A stretch of 64,000 nucleotides of DNA, taken from Siphonodentalium dalli. Its lineage: Eukaryota; Mollusca; Scaphopoda; Gadilida; Siphonodentaliidae. Positions within the stretch are counted from its first letter, which is position 1. Each line of letters begins with the position of its first letter. Positions 47,443-59,824 of this stretch are shown here, one piece after another. Made by a program: the position numbers and the translations under genes. Location: contig CP136061.1 of NCBI GenBank assembly GCA_032622095.1, positions 95,911,345 to 95,975,344 on the forward strand. The letters run 5' to 3'. The notes under the pieces were generated by a model. That model saw only the letters and a list, made by a program, of their open reading frames with translations. It did not search any database and had not been told where the DNA came from.

Positions 47443-47681
47443 TCACTGACTCGCGGCCATATTGGATCCACCAGGCCGGTTCCGTGGTTTTAGCGCTACA
47501 GGTCACAGTTCTGGAGTAGCATTTCCATATATGAAACCCATGAATATTCAAAAGCTCCATATATGGAAATGCTACTCCAGACATTTGACTTGTGGCACAA
47601 AAACCACGGAACAGGGGCTGGCTGAATCTCTGAAACTACGGAACGGAGCTGGATGAATCCAATATGGCCGCGACTCAGTGA
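47443..47681. mobile_element. foldback MITE
   Basis: Outer TCACTGA and GCGGCCATATTGGAT are mirrored at the right end; inner TGGAGTAGCATTTCCATATA is mirrored around 47545. Total 239 bp. It ends 12 bp before the target duplication of the hAT-like element. Confidence 0.85.
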
Positions 47682-47701
47682 TCTCGCTTATTGTCCATAA
47701 T

Positions 47702-48275
47702 CAGGGTCCGCGCTTGCCCAAAATTTACTTTTGCCAAATGAAAATATTTTTTGCCAAATGCTGTTATGAGTTGCAAATGCTATCAGTTTCTACAAATTAT
47801 TTCTTTTATTTTGACTATTTCGACAATCAAACCAAACCAGCAACATAACAATGCAATTGTAGAAGGGTTTCTTCATCATAAAGGCACATCGAAACATTTC
47901 CATTGTGTACATATTGTATATAAAATATTGTACATGTGTTATTGCATGTTACTCATTAATTTGTTTCTTCGCAATAAAGCATTCGTTGGACAAAGATGAT
48001 TATCTATATAAACACCACAACCATACATATTAGCAATCCATCCACCAATCTATACCTATGATATCAGATTGATAGAGGTGTTAACTTTTCATAACCTTAT
48101 ACATGTATAAATCACCACTAATACCATTAATAATGAAAGAGTTTTCTGAAATGAAAGGTATTGATTGACTATTAATATTGAACTTTCTTGATGAATCAAA
48201 AGTGCTCTGCCAAAATTTTTGCCAAAATGAAAATATTTTATGCCAAATGTGAATTATTTAGCAGCGCGAACCCTG
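47702..48275. mobile_element. hAT-like MITE, 574 bp
   Basis: Ends CAGGGTCCGCGC/GCGCGAACCCTG (one mismatch), flanked by perfect 8-bp copies TCCATAAT at 47694-47701 and 48276-48283. CAGGG ends and 8-bp duplications are diagnostic of the hAT superfamily. TTTTGCCAAATG words sit inside both ends. No transposase. Confidence 0.92.
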
Positions 48276-48534
48276 TCCATAATCTAATTAATTAGTATTT
48301 GACTAACTGGGCCTGACTGAATTGTGATAGATGATGAAAACAGTAAAACGTATTTACTTTTATTTTGAAGATCAATAATGTTTTTTACGTCAAACATATT
48401 TTATTTTTAAATAAATACAAAGTTGAGAGGGACCTCATTCAAAATGAATGAGGTGCCTCTCCAGTTTGCATTGTACGGTATGAACAATAGTTCACATTTT
48501 AGGAAGGTGGCAGAACAAAGTAACTTATTTCTTC

Positions 48535-49030
48535 TAATACGCACACGTTTGACTATACCAAACGATAACTAATCGGGGTTCACGATTACATAGCGATTGG
48601 TATATAATCGCGACCACAGGGAGTATGCGTGGTCTCGATTGAGTATCATATTTAATCTGAATGGTGATAACTCTAGATATAATGTGCTTTGATGAAATAA
48701 CGGAGATTTATATGATAAATAACAACACCACAATTGATTCACTCTGGTGAAATATAAGTCAAATTCTTCTATTGGGTGGGTGCTGTGAGGTGAATGGGAA
48801 GATCACTCGATATTTTCGACCACCCGGGCGCTTTCCGCCCAACCACTCTCCTCGGTGGGTGCTCTTTGAATCACTTCTTCAAATATATCCGCTATTTCGT
48901 TAATAATAATAATTTCCTATTTCTATATTTCGCTCTATTTCGCCATTTCGCTGCATTTTGTTATTCCGTTATTTCGGTGTATATCATATTTCGCATTTTC
49001 GTTGTATTTCATATTTCGATAATCCGCTAT
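48535..49030. repeat. dispersed repeat B
   Basis: Shares AATACGCACACG, CTATCATATTTAATCTGAA-like, CACCACAAT and CTCTGGTGAAATATAAGTCA with 51868-52170, and ends in TATTTCGCT-rich sequence. The phrase ATAGCGATTGGTATATAATC near 48590 is mirrored at about 49950. Confidence 0.75.
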
Positions 49031-49049
49031 ATTTGACCACATGCTTTCT

Positions 49050-49290
49050 AAACAGTGAGTGATAAATATATTTTTTTTTTTTTATTAATATATACATACA
49101 AAAAGACACATGTGTGAATCAAACAGCCACATTCCTCTCTCAGTGATAAATAATTAAAATTATTTTTTTTATTAATATTTACATATAAGAAGACACATGT
49201 ATGAATCAAACAGCCACATTCCTCTCCCTGCTATTGCAACTGGTCATTTTAGAGTGTTCAAGTCATGTGTCCAGTTCAGCAGTTCCCATG
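49050..49290. repeat. ~85-bp tandem pair
   Basis: Two units with GACACATGT(G/A)TGAATCAAACAG and CCACATTCCTCTC. The second continues into a phrase (CTATTGCAACTGGTCATTTT) repeated at 49976-50060, on the other side of the TTAA MITE. Confidence 0.8.
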
Positions 49291-49334
49291 GTTGACAGGA
49301 AATAGTGAGTTGACACAATTTACTGGCCAGTTAT

Positions 49335-49726
49335 CCCTTTACCCAACAGAAGGGCCCTGTGCCAATGCATTCTCTTATATATGCGAGTCGACCATAGGTC
49401 GCCTCGCATATATAAGAGAATGCATTGGCTTAACACATTAAAAATTATAAAATTGTTAAAGATTGTTAGAAAAAATGGTAAAAAGTGTTAAAAAAAGATT
49501 TTTTTTAGGCCAATGCATTCTCTTATATATGCGAGGCGACCTATGGTCGACTCGCATATATAAGAGAATGCATTGGCACAGGGTATAACTGTAACTATCA
49601 CAATATGGTCAATGAACCGGTTCCAATGATATCCATATTTGTATGGTTCTATTGAGACAGACCGAAGATATTTTAGGCTGTTGAAGCTTTATTTGGCCGG
49701 TTTTGGCCGGTTTGTTGGGTAAAGGG
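49335..49726. mobile_element. TTAA MITE, CCCTTTACCCAACA family
   Basis: 392 bp with the family termini. Left flank TTAT, right flank TTAA, so one flank has mutated. Hairpins 49361-49429 and 49509-49577. Orientation opposite to 20808-21200. Confidence 0.9.
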
Positions 49727-49975
49727 TTAAATCAACAAAGAATTTAAAATTGTTGACAGTTGTCATGTGCTCAGTGATTACTTCCTGTGGTCAGTTAGCT
49801 ATTTCCGTTATGCGTATCAAACACTCAAACATATTTATTGCGACATATTTTTAAAACTCGTTGTAATAGTAAAATCGACTACATGTATAATCAAGATTGC
49901 TATTCATGTCGTTTTAGAAACAACAGCGCATAGCATACCTGTGGTCGCGATTATATACCAATCGCTATGTAACCA

Positions 49976-50060
49976 AAAAGCCACATTCCTCTCCCTGCTA
50001 TTGCAACTGGTCATTTTAGAGTGTACAAGTCATGTGTCCAGTTCAGCAGTTATTCAAAAA
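49976..50060. repeat. second copy of GCCACATTCC phrase
   Basis: About 75 bp nearly identical to 49215-49290 (CTATTGCAACTGGTCATTTT, AAGTCATGTGTCCAGTTCAG). Confidence 0.85.
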
Positions 50061-51867
50061 TATATATCTTTTTGACTGTTTCAGACACTGTTTTTTCGCA
50101 TATCGCTCGGATTAGTCAAACACTGCTAAACTTTAAATAACATAACGGTACTTTTTCGTAAACGGCATCAGTTTTCCCAACCCGCATCATAGAAATTCAG
50201 CAGTACCACCAGCATCATGGCGTTTTAGCATGACCACTTGACCAGGGTGTACTTCTGCATAAATCGGAGGTGACACCAAAGTTTTCGCATTTTGTTGGCT
50301 CAATTTTTGTTCCTATGAAAAGAAGTCCGCATTATGGTTGGCTCAATCGACTGATTTTGGCATGCGTTGTATAGACTGTTATAACATTGGACTTGCATGC
50401 GAGGTTGTTCCTATATAGCTACCCCCATACTTTCATATTTTCCACAACATATATATAGTCGGAGAAGGATGACGCTATATGCGAACAGTGCATAGTATCG
50501 CGTTGTTCGCTATTCCTCTTGGTAACTTGCTTCAAAATGGCGGCGAACAAAACTTGTACAGGTAGCATGGAACGGGAACTGACCTTTTTCTAAAATATCG
50601 GTCATGTCATAAATATCCAGTATCGTAAACATGTCAGTAACGAATCCCGACGATGTCTAATAGGTAGATGGATGAGTTTCTCAATGATTGTTTTCGAATG
50701 TGAACCGTTTTCTCGTAGCGAATTGAGAGTGATCCATCTGGACTCGAATCGACGATCGGAATCAGACGAATGACTTCAAGTGCTCGCGACATCCGGGAGC
50801 GACATCCGGGAGGAATGCGAAGATTGTCCATTTATCGTCCGCTATTTAATCAAAGATTCTGTCGAATGTGAAAGAGAACACGGAGTATCCATCCATCACT
50901 TCTATTTCTCTTTATCTCGAGGCAGTTAATCACGAGCCGCGTCATTCTATCGGAATGTGTTGCTAATTCGGCAAAAGAAAATATATCTGTATTTCAAAGA
51001 CCATATCCTCACCGTTGTGGAAATATGTGATACAAATCCTTATAAATCACGACTAAGTGTGTAATAAAGCATGTTATTACACGCCTCTTCCTAGAATTAC
51101 AGTGTTCTTGTTGCGCCATATTTAGAAATCCGCGCGGAACACGCGTTCCATGTGCATCCGATTGACGCCACACGTCGAACATAACGTTCACCTCAAGCAT
51201 GAAACCTGAGCTATCAAATAACAACATCTTCACACAGACAAAACAAGCACTGCATGTGCCTGAATAGACTTTGTAAGTTCTTTGTTATTAATTTACGGAT
51301 TCTAGGACGGGTGGCGATGTAATAAACACAGAACGACATGCGTGTTAACGGGTTTGTCAATACGGAACTGGTGCCATAATGGGTGGATGTGCCCCTCGTT
51401 CTATCCTTTGCGCAACCCTCGTGCCGTATCGACAAACCCACGTGTCGTTCTGTGTATTTACGCTTCAGATAACGCTTCCGCAAATACATCGTGCTACAAA
51501 ACGCTGTGGTTTGAGACGTAATTCATCACATTAGTTTGCGAGTGAGGTTATTGATAATTCTTAGACTTATATCAGTCCGAACAAATCGCTTGAGTTTATT
51601 GGTATGATGTACATGTATCATGGTTGTCAATGAGATGAACAAAATACTAAAAATCTGTGTATTTTCTACGCGATTGTAACAATGAGGTATACATATAGAT
51701 GACACACCGACATGTGGTGAGATGTAGAGACGAACGGTGAGATGTAAAGACGAACGGTGAGATGTACGAAGCGTGTGCATTATACTCACGCGTGTATCTA
51801 AGCCGTATACTCAAGCTATGCACACGCGAAGTAATCTTTGCGTATTATGCCATTGTACGTGTAGATG
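50061..51867. other. no gene seen
   Basis: Unique DNA. A phrase with ACGAACGGTGAGATGTA is repeated at 51730-51765. No exon supported. Confidence 0.4.
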
Positions 51868-52170
51868 CACTTAATACGCACACGCTTGACTACCAAAAGA
51901 TAACATATCGGGAGGCACGTGTGGTTTCGATTGACTATCATATTTAATCTGAAGGGTAATAACTCTATAAAGAATGTACCTTTACGAAATACCGGCGATT
52001 TGTATGAGAAATTGCAACACCACAATAGATCAACTCTGGTGAAATATAAGTCAAATTATTCTATAGGGCTCTTTAAAACCATATTTCTATATTTCGCGCT
52101 ATTTCGCTGCATTTTTTATTCCGCTATTTCGCTGTATTTTCCTATTTCGATAATTCGCTATATTTGACAT
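51868..52170. repeat. dispersed repeat B, second copy
   Basis: Aligned with 48535-49030, with TATTTCGC-rich sequence at the right edge. Confidence 0.75.
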
Positions 52171-52786
52171 ATTATGGGATATGGGATTATATGATACCCT
52201 ATATTCTGATATTCAATCGAACATCACATGCCATCCGTGCTCGCGATTAGATGACACTAGTCATCCAATCGTGAACCCCGATTACATATTGTTAGCTATC
52301 AAATCCTTGGCGTATTGGCTGGTAGATAAGGCTCACCTTTATTATTATTGTCTTGTTATGTTGTATTTGTTAGATAAGATGGTAATGTTCTGACATCGGT
52401 CGTTTGATTGACAGTTGTATCGCCGAGTCGATGTAGCTATTTGGTCACATTTCACCAGGGAGCAAATTAACTGATATCGCATCGCAATTTGCTACCCAAA
52501 GTTGGATAATAGATATGCAATTTGGTATGAATTTGATATGATTTTAGAACAATTCGATCTAATCATGTCAATGGGAGGTTATTTGCTAATAAAAATTTCA
52601 AAAGTAATTTGCTCCCTGCATTTCATGAACATTTTTCAATTGCGAAAATAGACGCTATTTTCATAGGATATTGCACATAATTTTCAATTTAGGCATTTGT
52701 ATTTCTGATATATAGTTACATAGACCTCATATGCAGCCAATGAAACAACCCTGCATTATAATCACACGGTCACTGCGTGCTGGCCT

Positions 52787-53002
52787 ACAGTAATGCCCTA
52801 TTTAATCGACTCCATAACCACAGCATAATTATGGGTAATTTTTCAGGATTTAGTCGGAAATATGGCTTGTTGCCATTCATCGGAAAGCTCTCGGGGAGAG
52901 CTTTCCGATGAATGGCAACAAGCCATATTTCCGACTAAATCCTGAAAAAATTACACATAATTCTGCTGTGGTTATGGAGTCGATTAATTAGGGCATTACT
53001 GT
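52787..53002. mobile_element. TACAGTAATGCCC hairpin MITE
   Basis: 216 bp, almost entirely a hairpin. ACAGTAATGCCCTA mirrors the right end, and arms of about 105 bp meet at CTCTCGGGGAGAG. TA at both edges would suit a Tc1/mariner-like element. The arm includes CAGGATTTAGTCGGAAATAT and CATTCATCGGAAAGCT, also found in the tail of the A32 palindrome arms (about 4938-4984 and 10144-10202). Confidence 0.88.
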
Positions 53003-53364
53003 ATAAGACGATGGTTGTGTTACCAACTAATACGGGAGACAGATCGCCCCAAACCGTGACATGAGAATACAACGCGGCAATGTCTTGTCGTTACAAAAGA
53101 AAGAACGAGTATTGCGTGTATACACCCATGGCTACACAGTTTCTAAACCAACGTTGGCAGAATACTGATACAAATGAAATTAGCAGAGTAGGTAGTTTGG
53201 CTTGCGGCAGATTATACAGTTGGAAATTTGATGGTGGACATCACCTCCTACATAACCTCTAGCGACGTCCGGTAGTTGTTCTCGGTGGCATACACGGAAT
53301 TCATACAATGTACATCATTGTTGTAGGAACGAATTACCGGAGGTGTATCAACCAAGTTACGGGA
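53003..53364. other. no gene seen
   Basis: A 60-codon frame at 53080-53262 has no recognisable domain; no gene supported. Confidence 0.4.
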
Positions 53365-53510
53365 ACCGGTTCTGTACTAAATCATCATTGATGAGTAGTT
53401 GTCACATTAGATGACAATAAGTTAAACAAACGACGCAGCTTATTATATGAACATTTCCCTCAACAAATAGGGCTCCGTTTGCACTTTTATTTATCTGTCG
53501 TCTTCTTGGA
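53365..53510. repeat. dispersed ATTCAGATAATAAG family
   Basis: Shares CATCATTGATGAGTAGTTGT-like and ACATTTCCCTCAACAAATAG-like sequence with 20545-20760. Diverged. Confidence 0.65.
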
Positions 53511-53789
53511 TCACCTTAACATCCTTCCAAAAGCAATAATAGGCCATTCCGATGAACACTTTGTAACTGACTGGTATAATTATATAATTATAGAATGGGT
53601 TAAATCTTCCTGGACCATGATCTAGTTATAAAGTTTCTGTAATTTCATAAGATGGCAGCATAGAGACAACCCGCATACTTGAGCAATCGGGTTAAACAAT
53701 ATTGCTTGCGATCCGGATTGCTCAAGTCTGCTCGGGTGATTTTGCTGAGCAATCGGGCTCGCGCGCAATCGGATTCACAAATCAAACAT

Positions 53790-54248
53790 GTGACCCGCCA
53801 TATCAAATCCAGTCGTAAATCGGGATTTTTTTTTACCCTGTGCCAATGCATTCTCTTATATATGCGAGTCGACCATAGGTCGCCTCGCATATATAAGAGA
53901 ATGCATTGGCCTAACAATTTTTTACAATTTAAAAAAAAATTCTTGTATTCTTTAACAATTTTATAATTTCACCCATACAGAGCCCCAGACAAACATGAGC
54001 AGACGACACTCTTATATATGCTTCTATATATGTGTGGGGCTCCCTGCAGGGTAATGGGTGTTTTTTATTTTATGTCCTAAATATTGTAAGAAACATTTAT
54101 TTAAAAAAAAATGATAAAAAATTGTTAGGCCAATGCATTCTCTTATATATGCGAGGCGACCTATGGTCGACTCGCATATATAAGAGAATGCATTGGCACA
54201 GGGTAAAACAAATCCCGACTTACGACTGGATTTGATATGGCGGGTCAC
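53790..54248. mobile_element. GTGACCCG MITE, complete
   Basis: 459 bp, ends GTGACCCGCCATATC/GATATGGCGGGTCAC, flanked by ACAT on both sides. Two complete hairpins (53842-53910 and 54129-54197) lie in opposite polarity. The interior contains GAGCCCC...GGGGCTC inverse words. This is the best reference copy in the window. Confidence 0.93.
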
Positions 54249-54298
54249 ACATGTGTATAATACACAGGCTTCGTATTCTCGCCGCGAGTGTTTTACTA

Positions 54299-56868
54299 CA
54301 CTGTTAGAAAAAATACCGTCGCTTTAACGGTCTGAGACCGCGCAACATCGCTGCCAACCTTTGACCGTTAAACATACGGTCAGGCCGTAGCATGCTCCAC
54401 GGTATAAAACCGTTTAAGTAACTGGCAGACCGTACCCAGTAACTGTCAGATCGTTCAGCACCGTTTAATTAATATCAAGACCGTAACTAATAAAGGTCAG
54501 ACCAATGACGGTATTTTTCATGGGTCAACACCAATTGTTTGCTCTTAATTTGCTAATTTACCATAGAATTAGTCAGGTTCCCATGGTGACAATGTGATTT
54601 CCCGGTAGGCATTACGATTCATATGTTTTTGAATGGTCGAAACTAGTATTATTCGTAACTGAAAAATACATCTTAGTTCTTATGTTACGATCATAGTTTT
54701 GATGAAATGTAAATCCTCAATGCATAAAGTGATAGACAATACTTATGAAACATTGGAAAAAGGCTGCACACGTGTAATGTGTTCGCCTTTCACTAACAAG
54801 TAGTAACTGCTGTATAAATATGGCTGTAAATAAAAAAAACGATACTAGTAATAGCTGATAAGCCAACCCATCACTATTCAGTTATGAGTAATACTAATTT
54901 CGACCATTCTAAAACATGAATCGGCATGCATTTTTAAGCCATAAAAAGAACAAAGCTACATGTTTCACAGTTAAAACTCAAATTTATGTACATGTAAAAG
55001 TAAAATATCTTAATGGAATACTTTTTGGTAACATGTAAGGCGTGAAATTGTCCAGTCACTTGTAAACACAGTTTTTGTTTTAACAGGTGAATCCGTACAT
55101 CATGACAATACAGTACTAGTCAGAAGAAGTGGTATTTTTAGGCGCACCTTTATTGCGTTATTGAGCGTGCTTAATTTAGAAAAAGGCGTGATTATAGCAC
55201 AATACAAAAAATATGTCGCGCTTATTATTGCAATATTGAAAGCAAAATATTGCGATACTAAGCGCGCTAAATTTCATACAGACCCGATAGTGTTATATTT
55301 ATATTAGATAAATACTGTGCATATAGTGTGCATATAGTGTACATAGGGCATTTACAACTATAATTATATACGTATCTAAAACATTGTCTCCATTTATACA
55401 ATAAACAATATAGAAGAAGCAATAATTTGATTTAAATATCACAATTTTGAGCGCAAGATGTCACAATATTAAGCGCAAAATATTGAGATATTAAGCGCAA
55501 AATATTGCAATAATATCACAAGCGACATGCTTATAAGCGTTTCCACTTGCAATAATTGCGATATTGGGCGCGAAAATAGCGCGCTTAATATACCACTTCT
55601 TTTGACTGGTACTCAATAACAGATAGTTGGGATTGGAACCTTCAAGACAACAGCAGATCACATAATAACTGTGCGCGATGACTTGGCGACAATGTTCTCC
55701 TGTAGTCGCACATTTTCCATGAAATGTTTAAAGCATGATGCATCAAACTGTATACTGGTATCACAACACTTAGTATCAATATCAGTGAGTCAGCCAAAGA
55801 TAGTTTGATAAGAACATCCAACCAATAGTGTACTCCCGGTATATTGTCGTAATAAGTTGACGATAACATGGCGAACGATGACAATATCTCATATCCATAC
55901 GTTTAAATGAAAATTGATGAACACGGGATGAATTGGTCCGTGTAATTGTAAAGTTGGAATTGTAGATATGTGATTATCCGTCACTGCGCGGCGCCAGTTC
56001 ATTGTTTACGGTGTTGTTGTTGACATTGAAGCGATTGTGAATTACACTGGTCCGTATAGTGCATGTACATGTATATCCTCTCTTGTAAATGTACATGCAT
56101 GTGCTTTGAAACAATCAGATTCAGAACACTGTCAACTGGATTGTCCACATTCTAATAGTAATAGCTGCTCGTTGAGTCGTTGTTATTATGGTCACTATTG
56201 GTTGACATCGAAGCTTGTGTTAATTGTACCTGTATCCTCTCGTGTCAGTAAATGTGCCAGTGTTTTGATACTAAGTCCCAACACTGTCAATTTCAACATC
56301 AGCGCTGAGTCGAATGAAGTCAGACCCCGGATCACGCCATTATTGATTCTCTACTCTCGAATTTAGTGGACATTGTCAATGATTAAGCCGGTTTTTCGCA
56401 GAATTGAAACTTGTCCGGTTATCAAAGGAACCGAAATCAGACCGTCTTAGCAACTGTCCACAATCGAGCAGGTAACAGTTTCACAAAAACAGTAGTTTGC
56501 GATCAAATACGCAACGATACATGGCGATGAGTGCTAAAGCGGGAACTTAACCCCGGATGAGAACTAACGTACCGTACTCATCAATATACGTACCACCCGC
56601 ATAACACAGAATGAATGCCGGATTAATAATACATATTAAATATCAGCAGAGTAAGATTCAGTCATACTGTATGGAGTCATCGCCGTATATAATATGGTCG
56701 CCGATAAATATACTATTGAATTTGACGGCATGGCTTTGAATCCCGAAATTATTTAATTTTCATGGGCACATAAAATAACGGTAAAAAACCGTCAAACTGA
56801 TGAAACGGTATGGGACCGTAGATTATGACGGCCGGCAACCGTCGAACCGACAGAAATTTCTAACAGTG
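54299..56868. mobile_element. CACTG element with ACCGT arrays
   Basis: Ends CACTGTTAGAAA and TTTCTAACAGTG are perfect inverses, flanked by TA on both sides. The left ~240 bp and right ~100 bp hold over 15 ACCGT/ACGGT words in both orientations. The same architecture as 22425-25775 but a different motif suggests a separate CACTA/EnSpm-like family. It is 2570 bp with no transposase frame, and it carries a nested element at 55112-55613. Confidence 0.78.
55112..55613. mobile_element. nested foldback with GCGC/AATATTG motifs
   Basis: Ends AGTACTAGTCAGAAGAAGTG and CACTTCTTTTGACTGGTACT are imperfect inverses. The interior repeats AATATTGC(G/A) and TTAAGCGC words in both orientations. Non-coding. 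Confidence 0.75.
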
Positions 56869-57440
56869 TAGCGCATGTACACGAGACAAACCCATACGCT
56901 AAACAGGTGTGGTTTTGTTATGCACGGGGTATATAATATAATACCAACAGAGTTCACGATGTCATAGGACAAATTGGTCAATGGCAAAAAAAAAAAATAT
57001 ATATAAAAATAAAATAAAAAATTCATTTGGCCAATGTTTTGGCCAAAGTTTTTTTTTATCCCAAAAATCTGAAATCTATATTTCAAAAGCCCAAATTGAT
57101 TTTGTAACGGGAGCGACATGATAATCGAATGTATAGTATGAGCATCTGCTAATTGATGTGGTGTTACAGCCTAATGGACGCTAATGGCAGTGCACTATCA
57201 AACAATGTAATAATAAATGAGGATGAACTCTTATGAATCCTTATGAATTGCCTGTCATAAGGCTGACTGGTAGATAGTGGTATATTGTCAAGTAACAATG
57301 GTGGGATTAAAGAAGTCCAGACAGGGGTATGTGAAAGTATGGACATAATTATATAGAATGTTAGATGTTAAATAAAACTAATATATTCATTATTTGTGAG
57401 ACCGGGAAATGAGGATTTAATATGACTTGTTAAGCTAACA
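56869..57440. other. no gene seen
   Basis: Unique DNA with an A run at 56986-56997. Confidence 0.4.
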
Positions 57441-57444
57441 GTGA

Positions 57445-57618
57445 GAACTTTCCGATGAATAGCAACAAGCCATATTTCCCACTAAATCCTGAAAAGTTGC
57501 CCATAATTATGAGAACTTTCCGATGAATGGCAACAAGCCATATTTCCGACTAAATCCTGAAAAGTTACCCATAATTATGCTGATGTTAAGGAGTCGATTA
57601 TTTATGGCATTACTGTAG
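57445..57618. repeat. TACAGTAATGCC MITE arm, duplicated
   Basis: Two tandem copies of the arm (TTTCCGATGAATGGCAACAA; ACTAAATCCTGAAAAGTT) ending TGGCATTACTGTA. A decayed relative of 52787-53002. Confidence 0.8.
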
Positions 57619-57886
57619 AACATTAGGTGGCATAACATCAAAACAATTTCTGGTATAATGGAAACACTTCAGATAACTTATTTTCCCGACTCCATCGTTT
57701 TATACTACATATATGTTGTTTTAAACAGAACAAAGAGAGAGACCACGTTATTAGAGTAAATTAATCAATATATAATCACACACAATAAAATATTTACCCC
57801 TGGTGAAAAAGAATTCGGTAGGGGTACAGAAGTGAAGAAGCTTTGTTTGAAGCGAATAGACTCTTTGAACAGATACTGCACATAGG

Positions 57887-58669
57887 GTACGTTCATACAC
57901 TGGCAAGATCGGACACCATTGAATAGCAATTGAAATAGCTAGAATAACCACTCGAGGTAGAATGCTTTCCCACCAATAGTAGTTATCAGATTAACTACCC
58001 GTAGGTAGTAACAATTCCAACCACCCGCATGTAGTAAAATTAACTACTGGGTAGTTCGTATTCATCCTTCTACCAAAAGTAGTTAAAATACCCCGAAAGG
58101 TAGTAAATTTTATATTACCTAAAAGTCGTTAATTTAACTACCCAAGTTATTTGAATTTTTAGCTACCCACCAGGTAGTAAAAATAACCTTCCAAGGTAGT
58201 GGGATGAATACGAACTACCTAAAGTAGTAAAAGTTTACTACTTTTCGGGTTAATTTAGCAACTTTGAATTTAGTTTGCGGTATGGTTTGCAGGCATTTTG
58301 TCGTAGAAATTTAAACGATATGGTGCTATAATATGAACGGAAACAAACACATACCGTGCATCTGTGCCACAGTTATCTACGTGCGAAGTAAAATCTCTGT
58401 AGTTCCACCAGTAACGATGCTACCGGAATTTGCCTGTAAATATCATGCAATTATCTCACGAGAATAAATAATACAGGTATTTGAAGGCAAATTCCAATAG
58501 CACTGTTACAAGTGAAATTAGATAAATGTTACTTCTCACGTCTTTCACTTTGGTACATATGCATGTTATGTGCACGGTTCCGTTCATATCCTGGCACCAC
58601 GTGGTTTTCTATGACGAAATGCCCGCAAAAATATACCGTACAAACTTGCCAGTGTATGAACGTAGCCTT
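57887..58669. mobile_element. IR element with GTAGT arrays
   Basis: TACGTTCATACACTGGCAAG at 57890 is mirrored by CTTGCCAGTGTATGAACGTA at 58645. The left third (57958-58255) contains well over a dozen GTAGT/ACTAC words in both orientations, and GTTCGTATTCATCC is mirrored by GGATGAATACGAAC. No transposase. A TTAA MITE follows directly. Confidence 0.75.
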
Positions 58670-58671
58670 AA

Positions 58672-59063
58672 ATCTTTACCCAACAGAACGGCCCTGTGCC
58701 AATGCATTCTCTTATATATGCGAGTCGACCATAGGTCGCCTCACATATATAAGAGAATGCATTGGCTTAACACATTAAAAATTATAAAATTGTTAAAGAA
58801 TGTAAGAAAAAATGGTAAAAAGTGTTAAAAAAAGATTGTTTTTAGGCCAATGCATTCTCTTATATATGCGAGGCGACCTATGGTCGACTCGCATATATAA
58901 GAGAATGCATTGGCACAGGGCATAACTGTAACTATCACAATGTGGTCAAGGAGCCGGTTCCAATGATATCCATATGTGTATGGTTCTATTGAGACAGACC
59001 GAAGATATGTTAGGCTGTTGAAGCTTTATTTGGCCGGTTTTGGCCGGTTTGTTGGGTAAAGGG
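58672..59063. mobile_element. TTAA MITE, CCCTTTACCCAACA family
   Basis: 392 bp, flanked by TTAA at 58668-58671 and 59064-59067. The left end has ATC in place of CCC. Hairpins 58698-58766 (one change) and 58846-58914. Confidence 0.9.
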
Positions 59064-59402
59064 TTAACTAATACGGACACTTTTTTGTAATATATCACGC
59101 TGTTATTCACACAAAGGCGTCTGAGTGAGTTGAAGATTAACACGCACGTCGTGCACAATTATGCTGTTTAGAGGTCATTGTAGATTTATGGCGAGATGCT
59201 GCTATAATCTGTGTTATTTTGTACATACATGGTTATCTTTGAGATATGCGCAAACAGAACACGCTCAATAGTTTGTAACGACAAGCCACGCGACGTGTAT
59301 TCTGGTGTCGTGTTGTTTTAGCGATCGGTCGTCCGTAATAGTTCGACAGAACAAGTGTTGCCTTATAGCGCGGAACGACGTTACATTACATTTTTATTTA
59401 AA
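59064..59402. other. no gene seen
   Basis: Unique DNA; no repeat or open frame of note. Confidence 0.4.
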
Positions 59403-59824
59403 GGTACTCAATCCGATTCGATGGTACCCATATCATCAGATTCCAACAACAACACTTTTTGTTAAAATGCGGCTTCAGTTATCAGAATCGATTAATTGCC
59501 TCAAAATAATGCTAACCACAGTCCATGATAGTATAAAATTACCAAAAACCTGTTATTAATCAACATTTTGTACAGTGAAATTTTATCAAATATCTGACAC
59601 AAAAAGCCACTTGATTTTAGAGTTATCCATCTTCATCCGCTATTTGGTCTTCTCATCGTCTTTTATTGGGCCACTATATATACTCCAGGTGGTGAAAATA
59701 ATAGATTTAACAAATCGATATCTAATCACTCTGAACTTTGATGGTTAAGTTCCTCGACTCGAATCAAACAGTTTTTACCCCGAAGCCAAATAAATAGTAA
59801 TTGAGGGGTGCTTAATCGAGTACC
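59403..59824. mobile_element. GGTACTC-ended repeat, copy 2
   Basis: Starts GGTACTCAATCCGATTCGAT and ends GCTTAATCGAGTACC, a short inverted terminus. Aligned along its length with 32457-32884. Confidence 0.75.
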
